Both the position numbers and the translations under genes were made by a program. DNA of 64,000 nt from Pseudarthrobacter sp. NIBRBAC000502772 (GTDB lineage: Bacteria > Actinomycetota > Actinomycetes > Actinomycetales > Micrococcaceae), in assembly GCF_006517235.1 (NCBI RefSeq), contig NZ_CP041188.1, positions 1,240,001 to 1,304,000 of the forward strand, given 5' to 3'. Positions 1 through 7,628 of the stretch are shown here, one piece after another. The notes below the pieces were generated by a model, which did no database searches, was not told where the DNA came from, and saw only the letters and a program-made list of their open reading frames with translations. How positions within the stretch are numbered: the first letter of the stretch is position 1; every line of letters begins with the position of its first letter.

Positions 1-189
1 GCCACCATCAAGGCCTTCCGCAACCATTCGGCTGGGTTGCCGAACGTTGACAACGAGGACGAGGCCCGGCCGTCGAAGGTCTTTGCACCCGCCGGGCTGA
101 TCCCCACACCCGCGGAACGTGAGCTGCAGGCCGAGTGGAACAAGCTGCCGGCCGAGTTGCGGTTCGAAAGGGCAGGTCACCACAAATGA
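1..189 (+). CDS. cstA: Carbon-starvation (CstA-type) transporter, C-terminal end only
   Basis: Frame 1 is open from the window edge and ends at TGA 187-189, giving 62 residues of hydrophilic C-terminal tail with no membrane segment. The next gene starts inside its stop codon (ATGA) and is a YbdD/YjiX-type small protein, the usual partner of CstA peptide/pyruvate transporters. The identification rests mainly on that neighbour, because the transmembrane part lies outside the window. Confidence 0.65.
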   Translation, partial: ATIKAFRNHSAGLPNVDNEDEARPSKVFAPAGLIPTPAERELQAEWNKLPAELRFERAGHHK

Positions 190-389
190 GCCCCGGTCTG
201 GCCGCGGTCGCAACAGGGTTCTGGGGTTTCGCCCGGTACCTCGGCGGCGTGCTCGGTGCTGATGCGTACACCAAGTACCTGGAGCACCACCACGCGGCCG
301 GACATGGGGAACCACCGCTGACGGAACGCGAGTTCTGGCGGGACCGGACGGACCGCCAGGACTCCAACCCGCAGGGCCGGTGCTGCTGA
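186..389 (+). CDS. YbdD/YjiX family small protein
   Basis: A 67-residue protein whose ATG overlaps the stop of the upstream gene by four bases, implying translational coupling. It has the YbdD/YjiX layout: an aromatic N-terminal half (FWGFARYLGG), a YxxYLEHHHA segment near residues 27-37 and a C-terminal LTEREFWRDR motif. Members of this family are encoded beside CstA-type transporters and are thought to act with them; the biochemical role is not clear. Confidence 0.85.
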   Translation: MSPGLAAVATGFWGFARYLGGVLGADAYTKYLEHHHAAGHGEPPLTEREFWRDRTDRQDSNPQGRCC

Positions 390-397
390 CGCTGACT

Positions 398-425
398 GCC
401 GGCCAGCCTTCATCGGCTGGCCGGC
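398..425 (+). terminator. Hairpin after the cstA-ybdD operon
   Basis: Perfect 11-bp inverted repeat (398-408 with 415-425) with a 6-nt loop, starting 8 nt after the ybdD stop. The following T-tract is weak (TTCATC), so it may act as mRNA 3' structure rather than a strong intrinsic terminator. Confidence 0.5.
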
Positions 426-471
426 TTCATCAACTGGACTGCCGGTCCTCGGCTCGTGAGAGTATGAACGC

Positions 472-1164
472 ATGAGCGATCCGACAGACACTCAGCCTGA
501 TGATGTCCCCGTTGAGGGCAGGACCCTCGACAACGGCGAACCGGCCATGCCGGCTGTGCCCATCCCGGCTGGAGCCGTCACCGGCCCCGGCGCTGCACGT
601 CCGGCCACTACCGGCCCGGCGGCGTCGAGCACGTCACTCGGGGGCAAGGCCAAGGGCAGCAACCTGCAGGACCTTGTGGACGAGCCCGCGAAAGTCATGC
701 GGATCGGCACCATGATCCGGCAGCTCCTGGCAGAGGTTAAGTCGGCCCCGCTGGACGACGCCGCGCGCGAACGCCTTGCCGAGATCCACGAACGTTCCAT
801 CAAGGAGCTGGAGGACGGGCTGGCACCGGAGCTCGTTGAAGAACTGGAACGGATCAGCCTGCCCTTCCCGGAGAACACCACACCGTCCGACGCCGAGCTT
901 CGGATCGCCCAGGCGCAGCTGGTGGGGTGGCTGGAAGGCCTCTTCCACGGTATCCAGACGGCCATCGCCGCACAGCACGCTGTACGGGAGCAGGCCGCCG
1001 CGCAGCTGCACCTGAAGCAGCTTCCGCCGGGCACCATGATCGCCCCTGGCGTGGTTATCGGGGAGAACGGCGAGCCGCAGCGGGCCGCCGCCGGCCAGCA
1101 TTCCGGTTCGGTGCCGTCAGGCCGGCCGGAGGACCCGGACCACGGTCCCGGCCAGTACCTCTAG
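472..1164 (+). CDS. bpa: Bacterial proteasome activator (Bpa/PafE)
   Basis: A 230-residue ATP-independent activator of the 20S proteasome. Bpa rings dock on the alpha ring and open its gate for unfolded substrates. Residues 1-60 are a Pro/Ala-rich disordered leader. The helical core starts near residue 67 (LVDEPAKVMRIGT) and carries the family signature DAELRIAQAQLVGWLEGLFHG. The protein ends in GQYL, the gate-opening motif of the family. The ATG at 464 is out of frame, so 472 is the start. The family is confined to proteasome-containing actinobacteria, which helps place the host. Confidence 0.95.
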   Translation: MSDPTDTQPDDVPVEGRTLDNGEPAMPAVPIPAGAVTGPGAARPATTGPAASSTSLGGKAKGSNLQDLVDEPAKVMRIGTMIRQLLAEVKSAPLDDAARERLAEIHERSIKELEDGLAPELVEELERISLPFPENTTPSDAELRIAQAQLVGWLEGLFHGIQTAIAAQHAVREQAAAQLHLKQLPPGTMIAPGVVIGENGEPQRAAAGQHSGSVPSGRPEDPDHGPGQYL

Positions 1165-1172
1165 GTTCCTGC

Positions 1173-1652
1173 GTGGGATTCTTTACTGCCGCCCGGCAAG
1201 GGCGCAAGGACGATGCTGAGCTGGGCAAGGGCCTTTGGCGCCGTGCCCACGATCGTTTCCACCGTGGCCTGGACCGCTATCACCAGGTCCTCGAAGGCGT
1301 CGAAGACGAACAGCTTTATGCGGAACTCGTAGAAGTCGCGAATGAGCTGGCGGGGCTCCTGGAACGTGTCCGTGGTGTTTGCGTCGAGGCCCAGCGACGT
1401 TCGCCCAGCGAGGGGCTGGACATTCCCGGGGACCTGGCCGGTGTGCACCGGTCGTTGTCGAAGGCAGGCAATTCACTGGCCACCACTGCCGAGGCTGCAG
1501 CCATGCTGCGGCTCGCCGTCGGTCCCGTCCCGGTGGGGGCGGCCTCGGTACGCCGCCGCGCGGAATCAGTGTTTGAGCAGGTGGCCGACGCCGAACGCCG
1601 GCTCGCCGAGGATGCCGCCGCCGGCGGCCAGCCCGAAAGCCGTTCCGGCTGA
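1173..1652 (+). CDS. Conserved hypothetical protein downstream of bpa
   Basis: A 159-residue protein starting at GTG 1173, eight bases after the bpa stop; the open frame extends further upstream but there it is the shadow of bpa. It is mostly alpha-helical with charged heptads (GLDRYHQVLEGVEDEQLYAELVE and similar) and no membrane segment or catalytic motif. Position suggests an operon with bpa. No function is assigned. Confidence 0.75.
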   Translation: MGFFTAARQGRKDDAELGKGLWRRAHDRFHRGLDRYHQVLEGVEDEQLYAELVEVANELAGLLERVRGVCVEAQRRSPSEGLDIPGDLAGVHRSLSKAGNSLATTAEAAAMLRLAVGPVPVGAASVRRRAESVFEQVADAERRLAEDAAAGGQPESRSG

Positions 1653-1672
1653 GCGGTATTTCCGGCTGAGCC

Positions 1673-1858
1673 TCAGGCGGCGATCCGAGCCTGCTCTATG
1701 GCAACAGCGTCGATAACGGCCCACGATTCCTCGGTGCCGCAGTTCCGGCTGGCGAAACGTTCGGCGTCCTTCAGAGAATCGAAGCTTTCACTGCTGATCC
1801 GGCCGCTATCGGCGTCGAAGTACGTAACGTGAAATTCCTGTGCAAGTTGGTTTTCCAT
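1673..1858 (-). CDS. Small hypothetical protein
   Basis: A 61-residue acidic protein from ATG 1858; an in-frame TTG at 1873 would add five residues. The pattern (TYFDADSGRISSESFDSLKDAERFA) reads as a compact alpha/beta domain. It sits convergent to the bpa pair and is not recognised. Confidence 0.55.
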   Translation of the reverse strand: MENQLAQEFHVTYFDADSGRISSESFDSLKDAERFASRNCGTEESWAVIDAVAIEQARIAA

Positions 1859-1897
1859 AAATCCAGTCTGCAACCGGGGTCTGACATTAACCGTTCA

Positions 1898-2896
1898 TCA
1901 GTCCCGCGTGTTGCCCAGGCGTAGCACCCGCTCCTGCGCGAGCATGGCCGAACGTTTGGCCTTGTCGGCTGCCCGGGCCGCCTGCTTGGCCTCGGCGGCC
2001 GCCGTGCCCAGGTTTTTCCTGGCGCTGTCCAGCTGCTCCTCCGCGGCTTTGAGCCGGTCGCGGAGCTCACGTGTTTCACGGGTCAGGTCCGCGACTTCGG
2101 CCTCCGTGTCCGCCAGCTGACTTTGCCGGTCCGCGGCCAGCCGGGCGGACGCCTCTTCGGCTGCCATGGCCTCGCCCAGGGCAGCGTTGGCTTTCTCCAG
2201 CGCCGAGGGGGACGCCGGCCGCGGAGTCTCCCGGACAGCCTTGAGGCGCGGCTGGTCCGCGGGTTTGCGCGTGCCGGGTTCCGCCGTCGTCTGTTCTTCC
2301 TCTGCTTCTTCCGGCACAGTGGCCGGTTGCTGTTTGGGACGGCCGGGTGTGGTGGCGCGCGGCGCCGGCACGGCCGCGGGCACCGCTACGGCCCCATCGA
2401 GATCAACCGTGTCCACGCCGTCGGCGGACAGCGACTGGACCAGCAGTCCGCTTTGGACGGCGGCAGTGGCACCTTCGTCGGCGGTCATCGCCTGCAGGGT
2501 GCGCTCGACGTCGGCGGCGATGGTGGCGCTGATGCTGCGCCCCTGGCGTTCTGCAACGGCGCGGGCGGTCTCGACGGCGGTCGCCAGCAGGGTGCGGCGC
2601 TCCCGCGCCAGTTCCCGGAGGGCGGCGGCGTCGAGGGATGCCTGGGCCGACCGCATCCGTTGGCCGAGCTCGGAAAGCTGCGCGAGCACTCCTGGCTCAT
2701 GGATGGCCAGCATGTTGACCGCCCAGGCCGCCGCTGACGGTTTTGGCAACGCCTTGACGGCAGCCGGGAGATCCTTCCCGGAACCGGCGGCTGCCTTGGC
2801 TGCGGCGGTCCGGGCAGCCACAAACTCCTCGATAGGCAGGGCGTACAGTTCGAACGCGATAGCCGTCAGCGCCTTGTCATCCATGCTCGCCATCAT
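1898..2896 (-). CDS. Actinobacterial hypothetical coiled-coil protein
   Basis: A 332-residue protein; start taken at ATG 2896, with ATGs at 2893 and 2884 also possible. Residues 1-170 are Ala-rich helices beginning with ALTAIAFELYALPIEEFVAAR and containing a LPKPSAAAWAVN motif. A Pro/Thr/Glu-rich linker follows, then about 110 residues of Ala/Glu/Lys/Arg coiled coil to the C-terminus. Proteins of this architecture recur in actinobacteria without a known role. It is divergent from the lipoprotein at 2948. Confidence 0.7.
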   Translation of the reverse strand: MMASMDDKALTAIAFELYALPIEEFVAARTAAAKAAAGSGKDLPAAVKALPKPSAAAWAVNMLAIHEPGVLAQLSELGQRMRSAQASLDAAALRELARERRTLLATAVETARAVAERQGRSISATIAADVERTLQAMTADEGATAAVQSGLLVQSLSADGVDTVDLDGAVAVPAAVPAPRATTPGRPKQQPATVPEEAEEEQTTAEPGTRKPADQPRLKAVRETPRPASPSALEKANAALGEAMAAEEASARLAADRQSQLADTEAEVADLTRETRELRDRLKAAEEQLDSARKNLGTAAAEAKQAARAADKAKRSAMLAQERVLRLGNTRD

Positions 2897-2947
2897 AGGG
2901 GGCGGGCTCCGGAGCCGAAGGGTCTGTGTGCCGCCTAGACTGGCCGC

Positions 2948-3448
2948 ATGAGAAGAGTGTGGGGGCTCCTTGTCCGGCCGGCCGTTCTGATGGTGGCAGT
3001 CTGCATCCCGGTTGCCGGCTGCTCGAACGTCTGTCCGGCCATCGGGTGGGTCAACTCCATCACGGTTGAACTGGCGGGTGACGTCTCGCGTGTGGATACC
3101 GTGCAGCTGTGCGCCGATGGCGCTTGTTCGGAGTTGCGACCGGAGCCTGGGACGGCAGCACCGCGCATTGTCGTGACAACACCGCTGGATGCCAGGGCTC
3201 CGCACACCCCGGAAGCCCAGCCCACCATGGCCCCGTTCTACGCTGAAAGGATCGACGCCGATACCTGGCGGTTCACCGTCAGCATGAGCTCTCCTGACCA
3301 CGTGACCGCTAAAGCGCTGTCTGCCACGGGCGACGTCCTCGCCGAGAAGGAATCCGACCTGGACTGGAAGCGGGTGGGCGGCTCGGCTCAGTGCGGCGGT
3401 CCCGTGGAAGCTTCGCCGGTCGAGCTCACGGTCAGGCCGCGGCTCTAG
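2948..3448 (+). CDS. Predicted lipoprotein
   Basis: A 166-residue protein with a lipoprotein signal peptide: RR near the N-terminus, a hydrophobic stretch at residues 6-22 and lipobox VAGC with the modified Cys at residue 25. The mature part contains four further Cys and a beta-rich pattern. Its stop overlaps the convergent nuclease gene. Likely anchored on the outer face of the membrane; no family recognised. Confidence 0.75.
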   Translation: MRRVWGLLVRPAVLMVAVCIPVAGCSNVCPAIGWVNSITVELAGDVSRVDTVQLCADGACSELRPEPGTAAPRIVVTTPLDARAPHTPEAQPTMAPFYAERIDADTWRFTVSMSSPDHVTAKALSATGDVLAEKESDLDWKRVGGSAQCGGPVEASPVELTVRPRL

Positions 3449-4344
3449 TCTCCGTTCAGATCGAAGTCCAGGTCCAGGTCCTCCGGGGACACGAGCGTCC
3501 GCCACGTCGACTTCACCCGGGCGGTGGGTAGTTCTGCGGCGATGGGCATCCGGTCAACGGCCACTAGCTGGTCCAGATCCAGGCCGGTGACGGCGGCGAT
3601 ATCGCGGACGGGGACCTGAAAGGTCCGGAACGGGCCCAGGGGCGGAGCCTCGTCCACGGCGCCCGGGCGGGGCACATCGGGCAGGTCGGCCAGCTGTGGT
3701 GTCTGGTCCACGATGTAGCCGGTGGCCGCAAGCTCCCCGTCCTGGAGGAATGCGGCGACCTTGAAGAACAGCAGCGGAATCTCCACGCCGCGGTACACCG
3801 GGTCACTGTCCCCGAAAATGGGTCCGCTGAACACGATCAGCCGCCGGCCGTGGTCGGCGGCATGCTCCAGCAGGTAGGACTCCAACCCGAGCCACAGGTC
3901 CAGGCTCTGGTTGAACTTCGAAGCCTGGGGCACGGCGTTCGTGTAGTGGAACGTGTCCTCATTCGCTTGGGCGGCCTCCTGCCGGGTATCACCCCAGACG
4001 GCTGAGGCGCGCCGGACCAGGTGTCCCCTATCAAGGTCGTTCCGGGCGTAGAGCTGCTCACCGGTCTGCTGGTCCTCGGCCAACCTTGGATCCAGCTGCC
4101 ATTGGATCCCGGATCGGTCCAGATCCATCAGCTTCTCCCCGTCGATGCCGAGGGCCGTGACGGCGGCCAGGCGCTTGTCCAGCCGCATGAGCACCGAGAA
4201 ATGGGTGTAGGGCAGCAGGATCGTTTTCGTGTCGGCCAGAATCGGCACAGGAACCTGTACACCCAGGAAGGTGACGTCGTACCCCGACCGGTTCGACAGA
4301 TCGCGTGCAGCAGCAGAACCCGGTACCAGCAACAGTTCGTCCAT
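3445..4344 (-). CDS. DNA/RNA non-specific endonuclease (DRGH, beta-beta-alpha-metal type)
   Basis: A 299-residue member of the NucA/Serratia nuclease superfamily. DRGH at residues 105-108 supplies the catalytic His. TNAVPQ (135-140) and the Asn at 145 (SKFNQ) match the metal-binding Asn region. No signal peptide is visible, so it may be cytoplasmic. It is the last host gene before the prophage and reads toward the window start, away from the integration site. Confidence 0.85.
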   Translation of the reverse strand: MDELLLVPGSAAARDLSNRSGYDVTFLGVQVPVPILADTKTILLPYTHFSVLMRLDKRLAAVTALGIDGEKLMDLDRSGIQWQLDPRLAEDQQTGEQLYARNDLDRGHLVRRASAVWGDTRQEAAQANEDTFHYTNAVPQASKFNQSLDLWLGLESYLLEHAADHGRRLIVFSGPIFGDSDPVYRGVEIPLLFFKVAAFLQDGELAATGYIVDQTPQLADLPDVPRPGAVDEAPPLGPFRTFQVPVRDIAAVTGLDLDQLVAVDRMPIAAELPTARVKSTWRTLVSPEDLDLDFDLNGD

Positions 4345-4457
4345 GGCCGGACATTAGCAGTGGAAGATGACGGCGGGATGAATTTCGGTGGACCACAGGG
4401 AAACTGCCGTCGGCGTCCCAGCTCAATGCGGCGGGCTGTCGAAGGGCTTAACCAGCG

Positions 4458-4502
4458 AAAAACCCCGTATCATCGTCGAAAACAACGACAATACGGGGTT
4501 TA
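4458..4502 (-). terminator. Original host terminator of tRNA-Thr, displaced by the prophage
   Basis: Read on the minus strand this is a long stem (AAACCCCGTATTGTCGTTG with its complement, 4-nt loop) followed by TTTTT. It lies just beyond the tRNA 3' end in attL and so would have terminated the uninterrupted tRNA-Thr gene. The prophage carries its own substitute at 49825-49860. Confidence 0.8.
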
Positions 4503-4559
4503 TCCCGAGCTTCCTATCAGAATCGAACTGATGACCTTTTCATTACGAGTGAAACGCTC
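4495..4559. repeat. attL: 65-bp core with the displaced tRNA-Thr 3' fragment (4508-4559)
   Basis: Identical over 65 bp to 49854-49918. Bases 4508-4559 correspond to nucleotides 22-73 of tRNA-Thr, minus strand, and the other 13 bp are downstream flank. The fragment lacks the 5' third of the tRNA and cannot be functional. This end keeps the host's own 3' flank and terminator. Confidence 0.95.
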
Positions 4560-4703
4560 GGTATTTAATCCATTCGATTTACTACTGATATGGCGGGAAA
4601 TATGGCTAGATTCCGCGGAATCTAGGGGAGTTGCAAGGGCTCCCGAACTGACCATGCTGGACTGTGCTGGAATAATCATGGGTAAAGTAATGGGTATAGT
4701 TGC

Positions 4704-4747
4704 TTGTAATGGGTGTCCGGACAGGTTAATATGGATGTATCGGACAA
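4704..4747 (+). promoter_or_regulatory. Candidate promoter of the left operon with overlapping operator
   Basis: TTGTAA at 4704-4709, a 17-bp spacer and TAATAT at 4727-4732 form a sigma70-like promoter. The spacer contains the perfect palindrome TGTCCGGACA (4714-4723), and TATCGGACA (4739-4747) lies at the expected transcription start. Both share the TGTCCG/CGGACA half-site seen around the HTH genes near 10.1-10.7 kb, so phage repressor control is likely. Bases 4560-4703 hold no gene. Confidence 0.55.
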
Positions 4748-4772
4748 GCCGTTACAAGCAGGGGGAACCAAG

Positions 4773-4913
4773 ATGATCGCCACATGCCACACATGCAACT
4801 GGGAAAGCCTCACCTACGCGCACAAGGGCTGGGCCGAAAAGTCCGCCGACAAGCACCAGCACATCTACCACCGCGGGCAGTCGAACATCATCGCAATCAA
4901 GGATGCGAAGTGA
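4773..4913 (+). CDS. Small Cys/His protein, first gene of the left operon
   Basis: A 46-residue protein from ATG 4773 with ribosome-binding site AGGGGGAA. An upstream in-frame GTG at 4713 lies inside the promoter and is rejected. CHTC near the N-terminus and a later HQHIYH cluster could bind zinc. Its stop overlaps the next start (GTGA). Confidence 0.6.
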   Translation: MIATCHTCNWESLTYAHKGWAEKSADKHQHIYHRGQSNIIAIKDAK

Positions 4914-5500
4914 CTGAGCAAGAGCCGACCCACACTGACTGGGAATGGGTCAAAGAAGTTCTGGCGGTCAAAGAGCGCGCCGCAATGTTGGAACTCGTCC
5001 CGTCGCAGGATGTCAAGTTCCTTCTAGGCGAGTTAGCCAAGTACAAGCGCGGCGCGAAGACGCTCGGGGAGATCATTGAGAAGCAGTGCCGTGATGTCCT
5101 CGAAGTCACCGGCCTGCACCACTTAATCAACGAGGACGGCGATGGGGCGTGGGATGTCGTCTGGATGCGCCTGTTCGAGATGCGCGAAGAATTGAAAGAC
5201 CTGAAGGAATCGACCATCGCACGCGAACGGAAGCGCGGCGACGCGTGGCGGGACCGGGCGCAGGAAATGGATTCCCGGGCGCAGTCGCTTGAGGCCGAAC
5301 TCCAGGCCGCAAAGCCGCAGCAGATTACAACCGCTGTAGAACTCGCCGCGCTGCCGAGGTTTACCGTGATTCGTTCCGCCGAGGGATCTGTGTTCGAGCG
5401 GCAAACGATGTGGCATGAAGCGGGAAGCCGTGACCTCAAGTATTGGACAGACATCGCACTTCCCGCGACAGTACTGCAGATGGGGTGGGGCGAAGAATGA
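4910..5500 (+). CDS. Hypothetical phage protein with coiled coil
   Basis: A 196-residue protein from GTG 4910, overlapping the previous stop by 4 nt. The middle (about residues 85-135) is a charged coiled coil. The C-terminal 60 residues look beta-rich, with a FTVIRSAEGSVFERQ segment. No homologous family recognised. Confidence 0.65.
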   Translation: MTEQEPTHTDWEWVKEVLAVKERAAMLELVPSQDVKFLLGELAKYKRGAKTLGEIIEKQCRDVLEVTGLHHLINEDGDGAWDVVWMRLFEMREELKDLKESTIARERKRGDAWRDRAQEMDSRAQSLEAELQAAKPQQITTAVELAALPRFTVIRSAEGSVFERQTMWHEAGSRDLKYWTDIALPATVLQMGWGEE

Positions 5501-5916
5501 TCAACGAACCGGCTGAAACCGTCATCCGCGACTCGTCGGGGCATGTCCTAGATCGGTGGGTTGAGTCGGATAATGACGATGACCCATGCTGCGAAGAGTG
5601 CTGGGCGTGGGCGACTGGCGCGGATGTAGATGAGCAGACCAAACAGTCCGCGCTCCAGGACGCCATCAACGCGGCCCACGAAAGGCAGCGGTGGGCGCGA
5701 CAAGGCGTCTTCCTAAGGAAAGAGAAAGAGAGACGAAACATGATCCCGGATGAAGCAGTAGAAGCCGCTCTAGCGGCGTGGGGTGGATGCCCCGTTGGTA
5801 CCTCGCCGAAAGAGCAAGTTATTAGGATGCTGGAAGCTACTGCCCCCATAATCTTGTCGCACGAAGCTGACCGTGCGCGACTGGAGCGGATCGAATCTCC
5901 ATGGGGCAACCGATGA
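5497..5916 (+). CDS. Hypothetical phage protein with C-terminal IPDEA-type domain
   Basis: A 139-residue protein, ATG overlapping the previous stop. Residues 25-45 contain DPCCEECWAW. From residue 82 it carries a domain beginning MIPDEAVEAALAAWGG and containing ATAPIILSHEADRARLE. That domain is shared with the next two genes and with 43502-43756. The internal ATG at 5740 follows AGAGAGACGAAAC and could be a second start making the domain alone. Confidence 0.6.
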   Translation: MINEPAETVIRDSSGHVLDRWVESDNDDDPCCEECWAWATGADVDEQTKQSALQDAINAAHERQRWARQGVFLRKEKERRNMIPDEAVEAALAAWGGCPVGTSPKEQVIRMLEATAPIILSHEADRARLERIESPWGNR

Positions 5917-6194
5917 TCCCGAAGCAAGCCATCATCGCCGCCAGGGAAGCTATGCGCGAGGTCACCCCACCGCCCGGTGTGAGTAAGGCCGACTGGCTGG
6001 CTGAGTATGGGTCCGTCGCGCTCATCGCAGGAGCCATTGCTGCGGCAGCCCCGTACATCAAAGCGCAAGCGATAGACAAGGCTGTGGAGGATGCCGAGGG
6101 GCTAGGCATGGAAGAGGTCCCGGTGCACTCCCTCCGCTTTCGTGCGGACTGCTATAGGAATATAGGCGCCAACCTCTATGGGGGCAAGGCGTGA
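5913..6194 (+). CDS. IPDEA-family small phage protein
   Basis: A 93-residue protein from ATG 5913, overlapping the previous stop by 4 nt; an ATG at 5901 is also in frame. It begins MIPKQAIIAAREAM and has the family's later AAAAPYIKAQAIDKA helix. It is the second of three tandem relatives. Such short proteins are common in phages of many hosts; their function is unknown. Confidence 0.65.
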   Translation: MIPKQAIIAAREAMREVTPPPGVSKADWLAEYGSVALIAGAIAAAAPYIKAQAIDKAVEDAEGLGMEEVPVHSLRFRADCYRNIGANLYGGKA

Positions 6195-6457
6195 TCTCTG
6201 ACGAGGCAATAGAGGCTGCCGCTGAGGCCTTGGTCGGATCCACGCTGGGGGACCGCGACGGTATCAAATGGGAAGAGTTCTTTGAAGCAGCCCGCCTAGC
6301 CCTCAACGCAGCCGCTCCATACCTTATGGCTCGAGCTTTTGATGAGGGCCAGAAGTCGGGGATGCGGCATGCTGACCGACTTGTAGCTGCGGCAAGGATC
6401 GGCAAGCCTGAACTGCCGGGGCCCATAAGCCCTAACGCCTATAGGCCAACCCTATGA
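6191..6457 (+). CDS. IPDEA-family small phage protein paired with an RHH gene
   Basis: An 88-residue protein from GTG 6191. It begins MISDEAIEAAAEALVG and has ALNAAAPYLMARAFDEG at residues 37-53, the closest local relative of 43502-43756. It is followed with an ATGA overlap by a ribbon-helix-helix gene. The same two-gene order recurs on the minus strand at 43263-43756. Confidence 0.65.
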   Translation: MISDEAIEAAAEALVGSTLGDRDGIKWEEFFEAARLALNAAAPYLMARAFDEGQKSGMRHADRLVAAARIGKPELPGPISPNAYRPTL

Positions 6458-6606
6458 GTAAGGGCACGAAGATGCGGTACATCCGCATCCCCGACGAGTT
6501 GTGGGACCGCGTGAAAACCGAAGCCGCACAACAAGGCACCAACGTATCCGACCTGATCCGCGGGATGCTGCGGGAATGGTTGGGGAGTAAGGAGGGGGAG
6601 AAGTGA
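6454..6606 (+). CDS. Ribbon-helix-helix DNA-binding protein (MSKGT type)
   Basis: Fifty residues, ATG overlapping the upstream stop. The beta strand KMRYIRIPDELW is followed by two helices (DRVKTEAAQQG, VSDLIRGMLREWL), the Arc/MetJ/CopG fold, which binds palindromic operators as a dimer. It shares its MSKGT start and the LW..., SD(L/V)IR...LR pattern with the RHH protein at 43263-43505. Its target is unknown. Confidence 0.8.
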   Translation: MSKGTKMRYIRIPDELWDRVKTEAAQQGTNVSDLIRGMLREWLGSKEGEK

Positions 6607-6875
6607 ACCAGGACAAGCCGAATGATGGGGGCAGGGCAATGGATTTGAGCGCCGAATACGCCGCAGCGCTAGACCATCTCGGAGAAAAGCGGGCCGAGTT
6701 CGACTTCCTAAAGGACGCACACAATGCGCTCCTCGACAACCCCAGCGCGGCGGATGCCAACCTCGCTGCGGCGAGGCGCCTCATGGATGTTGCATGGAAA
6801 GCATCATTCGCGGCGGCGCGAGCCAAGGAAGAAGCCGAGATGAAACTCAACTTAGAATGGGCGGCGACGCGATGA
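6603..6875 (+). CDS. Hypothetical phage protein, helical
   Basis: Ninety residues from GTG 6603 in a GTGA overlap. Nearly all helical, with a charged C-terminal AARAKEEAEMKLNLEW segment. No family recognised. It is one link in the strictly overlapping left operon. Confidence 0.6.
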   Translation: MNQDKPNDGGRAMDLSAEYAAALDHLGEKRAEFDFLKDAHNALLDNPSAADANLAAARRLMDVAWKASFAAARAKEEAEMKLNLEWAATR

Positions 6876-7105
6876 GCGAATTACCTAAAGCCCTGCGGGA
6901 TCTAATGCACGAGCAGATAACCGCCGCACAGCAGGACGGCATGCGGCTGGGCAGTAGGTTCGGCGCGAAGACCCTGCGGGATATTGCGGACGGACTTGAT
7001 GGTGAGCCGAACATAGCCCCCGATTACATCCGCGGAATGCGCGATGCGGCAATCTTTATCGAACGCTTTGCCGAGGACATCGACCGGGCCGGGGATGCCA
7101 AGTGA
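6872..7105 (+). CDS. Hypothetical phage protein
   Basis: A 77-residue protein from ATG 6872 (ATGA overlap). It contains GAKTLRDIADGLDG and an IRGMRDAAIFIERFAEDID helix. No motif points to a function. Confidence 0.6.
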   Translation: MSELPKALRDLMHEQITAAQQDGMRLGSRFGAKTLRDIADGLDGEPNIAPDYIRGMRDAAIFIERFAEDIDRAGDAK

Positions 7106-7287
7106 CCGCCCCCGCCCCGGACTTCGACGCTGCACGGGAGGCGTACGAGGCGGCGCGGCTTGACTTGAATCGGCTAATCATCAACCCCGAGAAGCACCTG
7201 ACCGTCAAGCAATATCGGACACACCTACTCGCGCTGGCCAACGTCGTGGATGCCGCACACAATAAGATGCTGGAGGCGTGGAAGTGA
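7102..7287 (+). CDS. Small helical hypothetical protein
   Basis: Sixty-one residues from GTG 7102, all alpha-helical (FDAAREAYEAARLDLNRLI), overlapping both neighbours by 4 nt. Not recognised. Confidence 0.55.
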   Translation: MTAPAPDFDAAREAYEAARLDLNRLIINPEKHLTVKQYRTHLLALANVVDAAHNKMLEAWK

Positions 7288-7628
7288 CTATCACCGAGTT
7301 CCTGGAGGCGCGCATTGAAGAAGACGAGATGCGGGCTGGTAGTGGCTGGGCGCGGCTCGGTGACACGCGCTGGGAGACGGACAACTATGGGCGTGACACC
7401 CTAACCCCATCCGCCGTCCTAGCTGAGTGCGCGGCTAAGCGGGCGATCCTCAAGGAGCATGAGATTGACCTTCACATGAGCCAGCCCTATTGCGATACCT
7501 GCGCCGAGTGGTGGGCTTCGGAACTTGGCGAAGGTCCACCGCCCGTAAAGTTCCCATGCCCGACGATCCGCGCCCTCGCCGCCGTCTACAAGGACCACCC
7601 GGACTATCAGAAGGAGTGGAAGCAATGA
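7284..7628 (+). CDS. DUF6221-like phage protein
   Basis: A 114-residue protein from GTG 7284. It matches the actinobacterial/actinophage family remembered as DUF6221: N-terminal FLEARIEEDE, a central AKRAILKEHE, a C-terminal CPTIRALAAVYKDHPDYQ. The function of the family is unknown. A CxxC (CDTC) near residue 75 may be structural. Its stop overlaps the integrase start. Confidence 0.7.
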   Translation: MTITEFLEARIEEDEMRAGSGWARLGDTRWETDNYGRDTLTPSAVLAECAAKRAILKEHEIDLHMSQPYCDTCAEWWASELGEGPPPVKFPCPTIRALAAVYKDHPDYQKEWKQ

